Assembly: GCA_035762425.1 (NCBI GenBank)
Contig: DASTOW010000393.1
Location: 1-58,141 of the forward strand
Origin: AWTP1-13 sp035762425
GTDB taxonomy: Bacteria; Pseudomonadota; Alphaproteobacteria; Rhizobiales; Hyphomicrobiaceae
Direction: 5' to 3'
Length of the DNA: 58,141 nt
Each line of letters starts with the position of its first letter. Positions within the stretch are counted from its first letter, which is position 1. The notes below the pieces were generated by a model, which was not told the origin of the DNA, did not search any database, and saw only the letters and a list, made by a program, of their open reading frames with translations. The position numbers and the translations under genes were made by a program. Positions 1 to 8,500 of the stretch are shown piece by piece.

Positions 1-3000
1 CGCTCGCCGGCGACCTCGGCGAGCTGCATGTTGCGCTTGCCGGCCCAGCCCCGATACATGTCCTGCAACTGCGTGCACCAGTCGCGCGTGAGGCGGTTGT
101 CGCCCGGCTTGTCGAAAGCCGGCTCGACGCAAAGTGCCACCTCGATCGGCGCGTCCTCGCGCACATCGCGCATGCCCTCCTTGATCAGGTGCAGCTGCTG
201 CGCCAGGCGTGACACCAGCTCGCGGGAGGACTTGCCCGTGTGCCTGCTGCTGTTGGCGAGGCGCTCGCGCAGCGAGCCTGCGGTGCTGGTCGCGGCCTTG
301 ACGCGGTCCATCAGGGCGAGGCGCGCCAGCGTGCGATGCCGGTCGGGCCGGCTCCAAAAGTCGGCCGCGCGCATCGGTTCGGCAATGGCGATCTTCAAGT
401 CCTCCCATTCGGGCGCGGCGAGCAGCTCCTCTAGAGCCGAATATTCGCCGTCGAGCGCCCTGGCTTCGAGCGCAGTCCCGCCGGGCGCCAGCATCATGGC
501 CGACAATGTGGGCGGCTCGCCTGATTGCGTCCCCGCGGCCGAACCGACCGACGGCGCATCGGTGTCGGGGTCGACGAACTCGGCCTGGATGGCACGGCCG
601 TCGCTACGCACGAACACGAACTGGTCGCCCTCGGGGAAGCGCTTCTCGACGATGGTGGCGGCAAGCGGGGCGATGACATACTGGTCGATGGCCCGTTTCA
701 GCGGTCGCGCGCCCATCTCGGGCGAGAAGCCCTTCTCGAGCAGAAAGTCCTGGGCAGACGCCTCCCACTCCACGGCCCACACGCGGTCCTTCAGACCGCG
801 CCGCTGCAAGACAAGATCGAGCTCCTTCTTGAGGATGCCGCGCATCAGGTCACGGGTGAGTGGGTGGAACACGATCACCTTGTCGAGGCGGTTTTGGAAC
901 TCGGGCCGGAAGGTCTGGCTGACCGCGCGCAGGATCTGCTCGCTGGAGAAAGTGTCGGCCGCAGCCGTGCCGAAGCCGAGGCCCGAGGTGCGATGCGCGG
1001 TGGCGCCGAGGTTGGTGGTGAGGATGATGATGGTGTGGCGGAAGTCGGCGACATAGCCGAGGCTGTCGGTGAGGCGACCATCGTCGAACACCTGCAGGAA
1101 CAGGTCCCACACATTCGCATGCGCCTTTTCGAACTCATCGAGCAGAATGACGGAGAACGGCTGCTTGCGCACCCGATTGATGAGCGAGTCCGTGGCGACC
1201 GGCGCTTCCGGGCTGCCGAGTATCTTGGTGGTGGATTCCGGTGTCTGGAATTCGCTCATGTCGAGGCGGATCAGACGCTCCACCGAGCCGAACAGGAATT
1301 CGCACAGCACCTTGGCAAGTTCGGTCTTACCCGTGCCGGTGGGCCCCGCGAACAGGAACACGCCGATCGGCTTGCCGGGATCGTTGAGGCCGGCCTTCAG
1401 CATGGCGATGCGCTCGACGACTGCAGTGACGGCCTCGTTCTGGCCGATCACGCGGGCCGAGAAATGCTCACGCAGGGCCGTGAGATTGACGCGCTCCTGG
1501 TGGTCGAGGATCGACACCGGCAGCCCGGTCAGCTGGGCCAACGTGGCGATCACCTGCTGCGCATCGATGCGCTCGCCGGCCTTGGCGCCGCGGGTCACGG
1601 CAAGCTTGATGAGGTCGAGAACCGCACCCGGAAAGCTCGACGTGCTCAGGTATTGCCGCGCGGCGCCGACCGCGCCTTCGACGCACCCAGGCTGGATGGG
1701 AACCTCGTATTGGCTGGCCAGCCGCTCGACGAGGGCCTCGGCAAGGATGCGCGTCTCATCCAGCGACTGCGCCTCCAGCCGCACCGCCTCCAGCGCCGAC
1801 TTGAGTGCAGGCCGTTGCCGGAGCAGTCGCGCCGTGCCGGTGGCCGAGGCTTCCGTCCACACGATCAAGCGACCTGATGCAACCGCAGGCAGGATCTGGT
1901 CGAGGATGCTCGCGGCCTGACCTTGATGCGTGCCGGACAGGGCAATCTGCAAAAGGTCGGGGATGTACCAGATCAGCTTCTTGGCAGCGGCAAGCTCGTC
2001 GATGCTACGCTGAATGCGCCCCTCAAGCTGGCCAAACCATTGCTGGCCCGCCATCAGGTCGGCATTGCCAGCCTCAAACACCTCCCAGCCGTCGTTAGCC
2101 AGGTGCCGGGCCAGCAGGCGCAGGAACGAGGTCTTGCCGACGCCGGAGTCGCCGCTCATGAGCAGCGAACGCACGGAGGGCTCGCGCGCCTCCACGAGCC
2201 CGTCGCGCCAGGCTTCGGCTTCGATGAGGATGTCGGAGCCGGATTTGACATCCCAGAAGCGGCCGAACGAGGTGAGGAATACGCGGTCGATGCTGGCGCG
2301 CTGCTGGCGACCCTGCAGGGCTTCGAGCAAGCGCTCGGCAAACGGCAAATTGAGGCGCGACAGGAAGCTGCGCACCTCGGGCAGCGTGGCATCTGGCACG
2401 TTGGCGATGGCCGGTCCGAACTCGGGTGCATCGCCCAGGCGCTCGCGCTCCAGGAAGTACTCGCGGAAAATGACGGGGATGACCGGGTTCTCGGTCCACC
2501 ACTCTCGCGCGCCGGTTGCGGGTGCGCCGGCGGGCGGGCGCGGCTCTGCAACCAGCAGCAGGTGCAGCGCGAAGTACATTGCGAACGGCGCGAGCTTGTC
2601 GAAGTGGGCCACCACATCAGGCGCTGCCTGGCCGCGGTCTGCACGCTCCTCGAGGGCAGCAAGGGCGACGCTGTTGAGCGCCCAGTTCACGCCGACGGCA
2701 TACTGCATGACCGTCTGCAGCGGGACGTCCGGGTTGCGCAGCAGCTGCACGGCCTGCTTGAACTCGGCATGCTCGCGGAATTCGGCCGGGTGCGACAGGC
2801 TGTGACTGAAGGCCTGGATGGCAGCATCGAGCCCATGCAACTGCGCCGACAGCGTCGGGGCTGTTGTGCTCTGCTGCGGCAACGCGGCGCCAGCCGGGGC
2901 CTGCCAGGCCCGGCGCGCATCGGCGACGAGCGCCCGCAGCCGGTTGCGAGCACCCTCAACGTTCCAGTCGCGCAGGGCAGGCAAGCGCTGCCAGGGAAGC

Positions 3001-3047
3001 AGCCAGCCGATGGCCAGCCCGATCAGAATGCCAACGAGGTACGCCAA
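1..3047 (-). CDS. Clp/Hsp100-type AAA+ ATPase with C-terminal release-factor-like domain (partial)
   Basis: The gene runs off the left edge, leaving about 1015 N-terminal residues. I choose the TTG at 3047: an in-frame TGA lies only 9 bases upstream, and a GGGGTGAGG ribosome-binding site overlaps that stop. Residues 1-20 form a hydrophobic, probably membrane-anchoring, helix. A first AAA module has Walker A GDSGVGKTS near residue 300 and a degenerate Walker B (LIWYIPD, no catalytic Glu). The second, canonical Clp module has GPTGTGKTE near 567, Walker B VILLDEFEKAH near 632, sensor 1 TTNLG and sensor 2 MGARPLKR, followed by a ClpB D2-small-like domain. From about residue 850 the sequence resembles class I release factors: a helical segment with DFWSRPDRH, then a PCRF-like stretch ending in DWCTQLQDMYRGWAGKR. 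The ATPase call is firm; the release-factor similarity is by motif. Whether a GGQ catalytic domain follows lies outside the window. No function can be assigned beyond protein or ribosome remodelling. Confidence 0.85.
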   Translation of the reverse strand, partial: MAYLVGILIGLAIGWLLPWQRLPALRDWNVEGARNRLRALVADARRAWQAPAGAALPQQSTTAPTLSAQLHGLDAAIQAFSHSLSHPAEFREHAEFKQAVQLLRNPDVPLQTVMQYAVGVNWALNSVALAALEERADRGQAAPDVVAHFDKLAPFAMYFALHLLLVAEPRPPAGAPATGAREWWTENPVIPVIFREYFLERERLGDAPEFGPAIANVPDATLPEVRSFLSRLNLPFAERLLEALQGRQQRASIDRVFLTSFGRFWDVKSGSDILIEAEAWRDGLVEAREPSVRSLLMSGDSGVGKTSFLRLLARHLANDGWEVFEAGNADLMAGQQWFGQLEGRIQRSIDELAAAKKLIWYIPDLLQIALSGTHQGQAASILDQILPAVASGRLIVWTEASATGTARLLRQRPALKSALEAVRLEAQSLDETRILAEALVERLASQYEVPIQPGCVEGAVGAARQYLSTSSFPGAVLDLIKLAVTRGAKAGERIDAQQVIATLAQLTGLPVSILDHQERVNLTALREHFSARVIGQNEAVTAVVERIAMLKAGLNDPGKPIGVFLFAGPTGTGKTELAKVLCEFLFGSVERLIRLDMSEFQTPESTTKILGSPEAPVATDSLINRVRKQPFSVILLDEFEKAHANVWDLFLQVFDDGRLTDSLGYVADFRHTIIILTTNLGATAHRTSGLGFGTAAADTFSSEQILRAVSQTFRPEFQNRLDKVIVFHPLTRDLMRGILKKELDLVLQRRGLKDRVWAVEWEASAQDFLLEKGFSPEMGARPLKRAIDQYVIAPLAATIVEKRFPEGDQFVFVRSDGRAIQAEFVDPDTDAPSVGSAAGTQSGEPPTLSAMMLAPGGTALEARALDGEYSALEELLAAPEWEDLKIAIAEPMRAADFWSRPDRHRTLARLALMDRVKAATSTAGSLRERLANSSRHTGKSSRELVSRLAQQLHLIKEGMRDVREDAPIEVALCVEPAFDKPGDNRLTRDWCTQLQDMYRGWAGKRNMQLAEVAGE

Positions 3048-3406
3048 CTGACCTCACCCCGTAACGGATCGCATGCATGGGTTGCGGCTAGACTGTTAGA
3101 ACACTGCCCGACGGTGTCAACGAGCATCCCCCGGGGGCTCCGTTAGCATGCTGCGCACGTGGATGCGGCATGCACGAGGCAACGCGCAGATGGCGGCCGT
3201 GCTCGGCCACTCGCCTCATGGTGGGCGCTTATCTGGTCGCCAGCTGGCGGGGCGCGGCGCTGGAGACTGGGGCGCCGAAAACTGGGCCGCTGGAGCGAGC
3301 AAGATCGCCGCCGACTGCGATGCCTGACAGGGCCGGTTGCAAACGCTGGTAGCCCGATTGGCTTCTGGTAAGGTCACGCCGATTGGGCATTCGAGGCAAC
3401 GTGGAC
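3048..3406. other. Intergenic gap between the Clp-like ATPase and the dehydratase
   Basis: This stretch separates two divergently read genes, so it should hold both promoters, but I could not identify convincing -35/-10 boxes. One short forward ORF starts at ATG 3148 and would give 59 residues (MLRTWMRHARGNAQ...). It has no recognisable domain and only weak support, so I do not call it a gene. Confidence 0.5.
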
Positions 3407-5113
3407 ATGGCAGACAAAGACAACGAACGCGGCTTCCTGCGCGGGCTGCAGACATACGGGGATCGGGACTTCTCGATCTACATGCGGCGCGCGTTTGCCA
3501 AGTCGATGGGCTATTCGGGCGAGGAGTTGGCGCGGCCCATCGTCGGCATCGCCTTCACGCATTCCAAATTCAACCCCTGCCACCGCCATTTCCCCGAGTT
3601 GCTGGAGGCGGTCAAGCGCGGGGTCACGGCGGCCGGCGGACTGGCGCTCGAGTTCCCGACCATCTCCCTGCACGAATCCACGCTCGCCCCCAACTCCATG
3701 AAGTTCCGCAACCTCATGGCCATGGACACCGAGGAGATGATCCGCGCCCAGCCCATGGATGCGGTGGTGCTGATGGGCGGCTGCGATAAGACCGTGCCGG
3801 CGCAGCTGATGGGCGCCGCTAGTGCCGGCAAACCAGCCATACAACTCATCGGCGGGCCGCAGATGACGTCGCGCTACAAGGACGATCGCGTGGGCGCCTG
3901 CACCGACTGCCGGAAATTCTGGACCAAGTTCCGCGCCGGGGAGATCGGCAAGGCCGAGATCGAAGCCGTAGAAGGGCGGTTGGTGACGACCTCCGGAACC
4001 TGTGCAGTAATGGGCACGGCCTCGACCATGGCGGCGATCGCCGAGGCACTCGGCATGACCCTGCCGGGCACGGCGGCAATCCCGGCCGTGCACGCCGACC
4101 GACTGCGCGCGGCGGAAGCAACGGGCGTGCGCGCCGTGCTTCTCGCCCGCTCCGACCTGACGCCGGACAAAATCATCACCCAGGCCGCGGTGGACAACGC
4201 CGTGCGCGTGCTGCTGGCACTGGGCGGCTCGACCAACGGCGTGATCCACCTGGCGGCCATCGCGGGGCGGCTTGGGTTGAAACTCGACCTGCAACGGCTC
4301 AACGAATTGTCCGATACGACGCCGGTGCTGGCGGCGGTGAAGCCGGTCGGCAACGAGTTCTACATGGAGGATTTCTTCGCCGCGGGCGGCATCGGTGCCG
4401 TGCTGCGTGAACTGAGGCCGCTGCTCAACCTGGACTGCATGACCATCACCGGCGAGACGCTGCGTGAGCGTCTCGCCGCCGAGGAGGGGGCCTATGTCGA
4501 TCGCCGCGTCATCAAGGCGGCGAGCGCGCCGCTCGAACCACAAGGCGGGCTCGTCGCACTGTTTGGCTCGCTGGCGCCCAATGGCGCAATTCTGAAGCGG
4601 TCGGCTGCGACCCCGGCGCTATTCGAGAAGACGGCACGGGCTGTGGTGTTCTCCTCCCTCGATGACCTTGGAGCACGCATCGACGATCCGCAGCTCGATG
4701 TGACGGCCGACGACATTTTGATCCTGCAGAACGCAGGCCCGCGCAGCGCCCACGGCATGCCGGAGGCAGGCTTCCTGCCGATCCCCAAGAAACTGCTTGA
4801 GCAGGGCATCAAGGACATGGTGCGCATCTCGGACGCGCGCATGTCGGGCACCGCCTACGGGACCATCGTGCTGCACGTGGCGCCGGAGGCGGCGGCGGGC
4901 GGACCGCTGGCGCTGGTGCGGACCGGCGACAAGGTGCGGCTCAGCGTGCAAGAGCGCCGCCTCGACCTGCTGGTGGACGAGGCGGAGCTGGCCAAGCGGC
5001 GAGCGACGCTGGCGTCGAATGCCGACGTGGGTCTAAGGGGCTACGACAAGCTGTTTCGCGAGACGGTGATGCAGGCCCCCGACGGCTGCGACTTCGAGTT
5101 CCTGCGGCGCTGA
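3407..5113 (+). CDS. IlvD/Edd family dehydratase (dihydroxy-acid or sugar-acid type)
   Basis: This 568-residue protein belongs to the IlvD/Edd family of Fe-S dehydratases, which remove water from 2,3-dihydroxy acids in branched-chain amino-acid synthesis or from aldonic acids in sugar breakdown. The family cysteines are visible in NPCHRH, GGCDKT and SGTCAVMG, and the C-terminal region has the conserved DARMSGTAYG segment. The length and the text around NPCHRHFPEL fit the sugar-acid (L-arabonate/xylonate-like) branch at least as well as true IlvD, so no symbol is given. I prefer ATG 3407 (MADKDNERGF) over the in-frame TTG at 3383. The next gene starts one base after its stop, so the two are probably co-transcribed. 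Confidence 0.85.
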   Translation: MADKDNERGFLRGLQTYGDRDFSIYMRRAFAKSMGYSGEELARPIVGIAFTHSKFNPCHRHFPELLEAVKRGVTAAGGLALEFPTISLHESTLAPNSMKFRNLMAMDTEEMIRAQPMDAVVLMGGCDKTVPAQLMGAASAGKPAIQLIGGPQMTSRYKDDRVGACTDCRKFWTKFRAGEIGKAEIEAVEGRLVTTSGTCAVMGTASTMAAIAEALGMTLPGTAAIPAVHADRLRAAEATGVRAVLLARSDLTPDKIITQAAVDNAVRVLLALGGSTNGVIHLAAIAGRLGLKLDLQRLNELSDTTPVLAAVKPVGNEFYMEDFFAAGGIGAVLRELRPLLNLDCMTITGETLRERLAAEEGAYVDRRVIKAASAPLEPQGGLVALFGSLAPNGAILKRSAATPALFEKTARAVVFSSLDDLGARIDDPQLDVTADDILILQNAGPRSAHGMPEAGFLPIPKKLLEQGIKDMVRISDARMSGTAYGTIVLHVAPEAAAGGPLALVRTGDKVRLSVQERRLDLLVDEAELAKRRATLASNADVGLRGYDKLFRETVMQAPDGCDFEFLRR

Positions 5114-5114
5114 C

Positions 5115-5816
5115 ATGGCGGCATCGATCCGCATCTTTTCGACCCTGGCGGTGCAGGGGGCGATGCCAGCGCTGGCCGCGGACTACCACAAGCACACGCA
5201 AACGGTGCTCAAGATCGTGTTCGCGCCGACCAACGGCCTGCTGGCCCGCATCGAGGCAGGCGAGAGGGCGGACGTCGCGATCATGACGCGCGAAGGTGCT
5301 CTTCAGCTGGCCGAGCGCGGCGTGCTGCTGGCCGACAGCGTGGTCGATGTGGCACGGTCATACGTTGGCCTCGCGGTCCGGGCAGGCACCGCCAAGCCGG
5401 ACATCGCTTCGCCACAGGCGCTGAAGGCTGCACTGCTGAATGCCCAATCGATCGCTTACTCGCGCCTTGGAGCGAGCGGCATCTTTTTCGTGCGCCTGAT
5501 CGAGCAGCTTGGCATCGCACAAGAGGTCGACGCCAAGGCGACGGTCATCCCGAGTGGATTTACGGCAGAGCTCGCCGCACGCGGCGACGTGCAGCTGGCG
5601 GTGCAGCAGGTCAGCGAGCTGATGCTGGTTCCGGGCGTCGATATCGTGGGTCCGCTGCCCATCGCGCTGCAGCAGCCAGCCATGTTCTCGGCCGGCGTGT
5701 TCGCCAACTGCGCCGACGCCCAACCTGCGGCTCGCTTCGTGGAGTTCCTGGCCTCCTCCACCTGCGCCCCGGCCCTGCAGGCCGCCGGGCTGGAGCCGGT
5801 GCTCAGCTCGTCTTGA
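5115..5816 (+). CDS. ModA-like substrate-binding-domain protein lacking a signal peptide
   Basis: This 233-residue protein has the fold signature of molybdate/sulfate-type periplasmic binding proteins: an IRIFSTLAVQGAMPAL start, NGLLARIEAGERADVAI in the first lobe and YSRLGASGIFF further on. Unlike exported ModA proteins it begins directly at the first beta strand with no hydrophobic signal sequence, so it is probably cytoplasmic. It starts one base after the stop of the IlvD/Edd dehydratase, and no ABC permease or ATPase gene is nearby. Transport is therefore unlikely; a ligand-sensing or enzyme-partner role is possible but is inference. Its 3' end overlaps the convergent membrane-protein gene by 14 bases. 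Confidence 0.75.
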   Translation: MAASIRIFSTLAVQGAMPALAADYHKHTQTVLKIVFAPTNGLLARIEAGERADVAIMTREGALQLAERGVLLADSVVDVARSYVGLAVRAGTAKPDIASPQALKAALLNAQSIAYSRLGASGIFFVRLIEQLGIAQEVDAKATVIPSGFTAELAARGDVQLAVQQVSELMLVPGVDIVGPLPIALQQPAMFSAGVFANCADAQPAARFVEFLASSTCAPALQAAGLEPVLSSS

Positions 5817-6339
5817 AGCCCATCAGCAGGTAGTTCAGCGCCAGCAGCACCGGCACGAGCACGGCCAACCGCAGCATGCGCCGGTGGAACTCGCCGTGGC
5901 CGATGTAGTCACCGGCCGCGCAACCGGCCGTCACGGTGCAGGCGAACATGAACTTGCCCCACTCGCGGCTGCCCCAGACGATGAGTGGATCGGTGTGCGC
6001 CGCGCCGTGACCGAACAGGAAGACTATGCTGATGGCTGCAAACACCATGAGGCTCGGCCACGTCATGCCGTCGAGCCAGCGGGTCAGCACCAGCGGCGGC
6101 AGCGGGGCGCCGCTCAAACGCGCCCTGATGCGCGCGCCAAACCCGATCATGGCCATGAACATGGCGGCCGTCAGCGCGGCGACCAGATTGCGATGCAGCG
6201 GCAGGCCCATCAGGTCAAGCGGCGGGCGCCAGATTGCCTGCGTTAGCCTGTTCCAGAACGTCAGCAGGACCGCCAACGGTGACGCCAATGGCACGAGCAA
6301 GGCGAGCTGGGCGAGCAGGGTAAGCGCGGTGCCGAGCAT
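5803..6339 (-). CDS. Multi-pass membrane protein of unknown function
   Basis: I do not recognise this 178-residue family. It has about five hydrophobic segments: the N-terminus MLGTALTLLAQLALLVPL, then around RNLVAALTAAMFMAMIGF, WPSLMVFAAISIVFLF, FMFACTVTAGCAAG and MLRLAVLVPVLLALNYL. Conserved-looking polar residues lie between the last helices (GHGAAHTDP, SREWGKF, DYIGHGEFHRR), with several histidines that could bind a metal or haem. The frame is open as far as 6408, but the ATG at 6339 gives a protein beginning with a membrane helix and is preferred. It converges with the ModA-like gene and is divergent from the HMG-CoA-lyase-type gene. Confidence 0.6.
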   Translation of the reverse strand: MLGTALTLLAQLALLVPLASPLAVLLTFWNRLTQAIWRPPLDLMGLPLHRNLVAALTAAMFMAMIGFGARIRARLSGAPLPPLVLTRWLDGMTWPSLMVFAAISIVFLFGHGAAHTDPLIVWGSREWGKFMFACTVTAGCAAGDYIGHGEFHRRMLRLAVLVPVLLALNYLLMGFKTS

Positions 6340-6477
6340 GGGGCCGTCGCCAGGCTCTCTCGCCGCAGCCAGTCCAGCATGACCTCCCCCGCTTCGCATT
6401 CGCTGCAATCAGGTGCTATGTGTCCTAACATGCACGCGCAAAGTGCGCCTGTTTCGCCGGTAACCGGGACGCAAACC

Positions 6478-7434
6478 ATGCCCAATGTCGAGATGCCAGC
6501 TGTCGAGATCCTCGAAGTTGCGCCGCGCGATGGCTTCCAGTCGGTGCAGCCGTTCATTGCAACAGACACCAAGATCGCCCTGATCGAAGGGTTGGCCGAA
6601 TGCGGCTTCAAGCGACTGGAGATCGGCTCATTCGTGAGCCCGAAGGCCATCGCCCAGATGGCCGATACGCCGGAGATCATCAAGCGCGCACGGCTGCCGA
6701 AATCGTTGCGCGTGATGGCGCTGGTGCCGAACGCCAAAGGCCTGGAGCGGGCGCTGGCAGCAGGCGTGCGCGAGGTGGCGTGGGTGACGTCGGTGTCCGA
6801 GAGCCACAACATGGCCAACGTGCGGCGCACGGTCGATGCAAGCTTCCGCGATTTCGCGGCGGTCTGGCAGGGGCTCGGCAAGGACAAGCCGCGCCTGCGC
6901 TTCGGGCTGTCGACCTGCTTTGATTGTCCATTCGAGGGGCGCATCGCCGAGGACGCGGTGCTGCGTGCGGTTGCCCGCGTAGTCGAGGCAGCGCCCGATG
7001 TGGAGATCGGTATCTGCGATACGACCGGGCGGGCGGCCACCGATCATGTCGGCTTGCTGCTGGCGCAGGTGATGCCGCGCTTTGCCAGCGAGCAGGTGAG
7101 GTTCGCCTATCACGGGCACGACACCTACGGCTTGGGCGTGGCCAACGCCATCGAGGCGTATCGGCAGGGCGTGCGCGTGTTCGACGGCGCGGCCGGCGGG
7201 CTCGGCGGCTGTCCGTTTGCTCCTGGCGCCGCCGGCAACACGGCGAGCGAGGACCTGGTGTTCGCCTTCGAGCACATGGGGGTCAAGACCGGCGTCGACA
7301 TCGCCAAGCTGCTGGCGATGGCCGACCAGGTTGCGGCGGTGGCGCCAGAGCAGGCCGGCGGCAAGGTACGCATCGTGCCGCGTCGGCGGGCGTTGGCTGG
7401 ATACGGGGCGGAGACGCGGGGGATACCGGCTTAG
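6478..7434 (+). CDS. Hydroxymethylglutaryl-CoA lyase family enzyme
   Basis: This 318-residue TIM-barrel enzyme is of the DRE-TIM metallolyase type. It carries the family start motif EVAPRDGFQSV, the metal-binding HGHDTYG segment and the HMG-CoA-lyase signature GLGGCPFAPGAAGN containing the catalytic Cys. The reaction expected is cleavage of 3-hydroxy-3-methylglutaryl-CoA to acetyl-CoA and acetoacetate in leucine breakdown; a related acyl-CoA lyase is possible. The frame is open from 6379, but ATG 6478 (MPNVEMPAVEILEV) lies just before the first barrel strand and follows a GGGACG sequence, so I use it. No other leucine-degradation gene is close, so it appears to be a stand-alone gene. Confidence 0.88.
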   Translation: MPNVEMPAVEILEVAPRDGFQSVQPFIATDTKIALIEGLAECGFKRLEIGSFVSPKAIAQMADTPEIIKRARLPKSLRVMALVPNAKGLERALAAGVREVAWVTSVSESHNMANVRRTVDASFRDFAAVWQGLGKDKPRLRFGLSTCFDCPFEGRIAEDAVLRAVARVVEAAPDVEIGICDTTGRAATDHVGLLLAQVMPRFASEQVRFAYHGHDTYGLGVANAIEAYRQGVRVFDGAAGGLGGCPFAPGAAGNTASEDLVFAFEHMGVKTGVDIAKLLAMADQVAAVAPEQAGGKVRIVPRRRALAGYGAETRGIPA

Positions 7435-7537
7435 GGTCATCGCGAAACTCGCGTCGGCGAATACGCCCGAACACTAGAAAGCGCACAAAGCCCTGGGCAG
7501 GCCCGGGTCTGAGCTGCGGCTCGGCCCGCAATGACAC

Positions 7538-8416
7538 CTAGCCTTTGCGCTCCTCAGCCTTGGCCTGGTCCCAGAGGCGATCCATCTCGGCAAGGGTGGA
7601 TTGGGAGGCAGTGCGGCCGTCGGCGGCAAGCAGCGCCTCGATGCGCTGAAAGCGACGCACGAACTTGCCATTGGCGGCGCGCAGCGCGGCCTCCGGGTCG
7701 ATCTTGAGGTGACGGGCGACGTTGGCCATCACGAACAGCAAGTCGCCGAATTCCTCCGTGACCTCTTCGCTCGCCGAGCCGTCGGTGTTGCGGCCGTCGG
7801 CGATCGCTTCCTCCAATTCGCCGATCTCCTCCTTGGCCTTGGCGAACACGGGGGCAAGCGACGGCCAGTCGAAGCCGACCTTGGCCGCTTTGTGTTGCAA
7901 CTTGACGGCTCGCGTGAGGGCGGGAAAGCCGAGTGGCACCTCATCCAAAATGGAACCTCCCCCCGCCGCTGCCCCCTCCCCGGCAAGGGCAGGGGAACCC
8001 CGCCTCTCCTCGGCCTTGATACGCTCCCAGAACCCTGGCGCTGCGCCGGCGGCGCGCTCGGCGTCCGTGCCAAACACGTGCGGATGGCGGCGGATCATCT
8101 TGGTGGTGATCGCTTCAACGACATCGGCGAAGGCGAAGGCCTGCCGCTCCTGCGCCATGCGCGCGTGATAGACGACCTGCAGCAAAAGGTCGCCCAGCTC
8201 CTCTTTCAAAGCCGGCAAGTCGTTCTTGTCGATGGCGTCGGCGACCTCGTAGGCCTCTTCAATGGTATAGGGCGCAATGGTCGCAAAGGTCTGCTCGAGG
8301 TCCCAGGGACACCCGGTTTTGGGTGTGCGCAAGGCCGCCATCACGTCCAGTAGGGCGGTGATGAGTTCCTGGTCGCGCGCAAGGTTGTCAGACGGTTGCT
8401 TAGTCACGCCGCTCAA
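7538..8416 (-). CDS. mazG: Nucleoside triphosphate pyrophosphohydrolase MazG
   Basis: MazG hydrolyses NTPs and dNTPs to NMP and PPi and acts in house-cleaning and stringent-response control. The 292-residue protein has the two tandem MazG domains expected: the first with CPWDLEQTFATIAPYTIEEA and EELGDLLLQVVYHARM, the second with KAKEEIGELEEAI and EEFGDLLFVMANVARH. The metal-binding EExxE/ExxD residues are present in both. Between them, just before the VPLGFPALTRA segment, is an insertion of roughly 10-18 Gly/Ala-rich residues encoded by a near-palindromic GC-rich element (7973-7995). In many alphaproteobacteria mazG sits after hflX; here hflX is 12 kb away. Confidence 0.92.
   Translation of the reverse strand: MSGVTKQPSDNLARDQELITALLDVMAALRTPKTGCPWDLEQTFATIAPYTIEEAYEVADAIDKNDLPALKEELGDLLLQVVYHARMAQERQAFAFADVVEAITTKMIRRHPHVFGTDAERAAGAAPGFWERIKAEERRGSPALAGEGAAAGGGSILDEVPLGFPALTRAVKLQHKAAKVGFDWPSLAPVFAKAKEEIGELEEAIADGRNTDGSASEEVTEEFGDLLFVMANVARHLKIDPEAALRAANGKFVRRFQRIEALLAADGRTASQSTLAEMDRLWDQAKAEERKG
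7973..7995. repeat. GC-rich near-palindrome inside mazG
   Basis: Arms CCCCTCCCC (7973-7981) and GGGCAGGGG (7987-7995) pair over 8 of 9 positions around a GGCAA loop. The element lies in frame inside mazG, in the linker between its two domains, and encodes Gly/Ala/Pro-rich residues. It looks like the C-rich/G-rich hairpin repeats dispersed in some alphaproteobacterial genomes; that resemblance is from memory only. Confidence 0.6.
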
Positions 8417-8500
8417 GCTTTCATTGCTAAGGCCAAATGTTGTGTGCTTCTAGCATAAGATGGCGTCCGCCAAGGCCTGCGCGCCGGCCGGAGGAATTTG

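Noticed and set aside
28..3146. Three long forward open frames (28-1056, 525-1877, 1923-3146)
   Set aside because: They lie opposite the Clp-like gene and read as Arg/Ser/Gly- or Glu/His-rich strings without motifs; the reverse strand carries clear AAA+ motifs over the same bases.
3148..3327. A 59-residue forward ORF in the first intergenic gap
   Set aside because: No ribosome-binding site of note and no recognised domain; a fragment reading AAVLGHSP recalls recombinases but is too short to support that.
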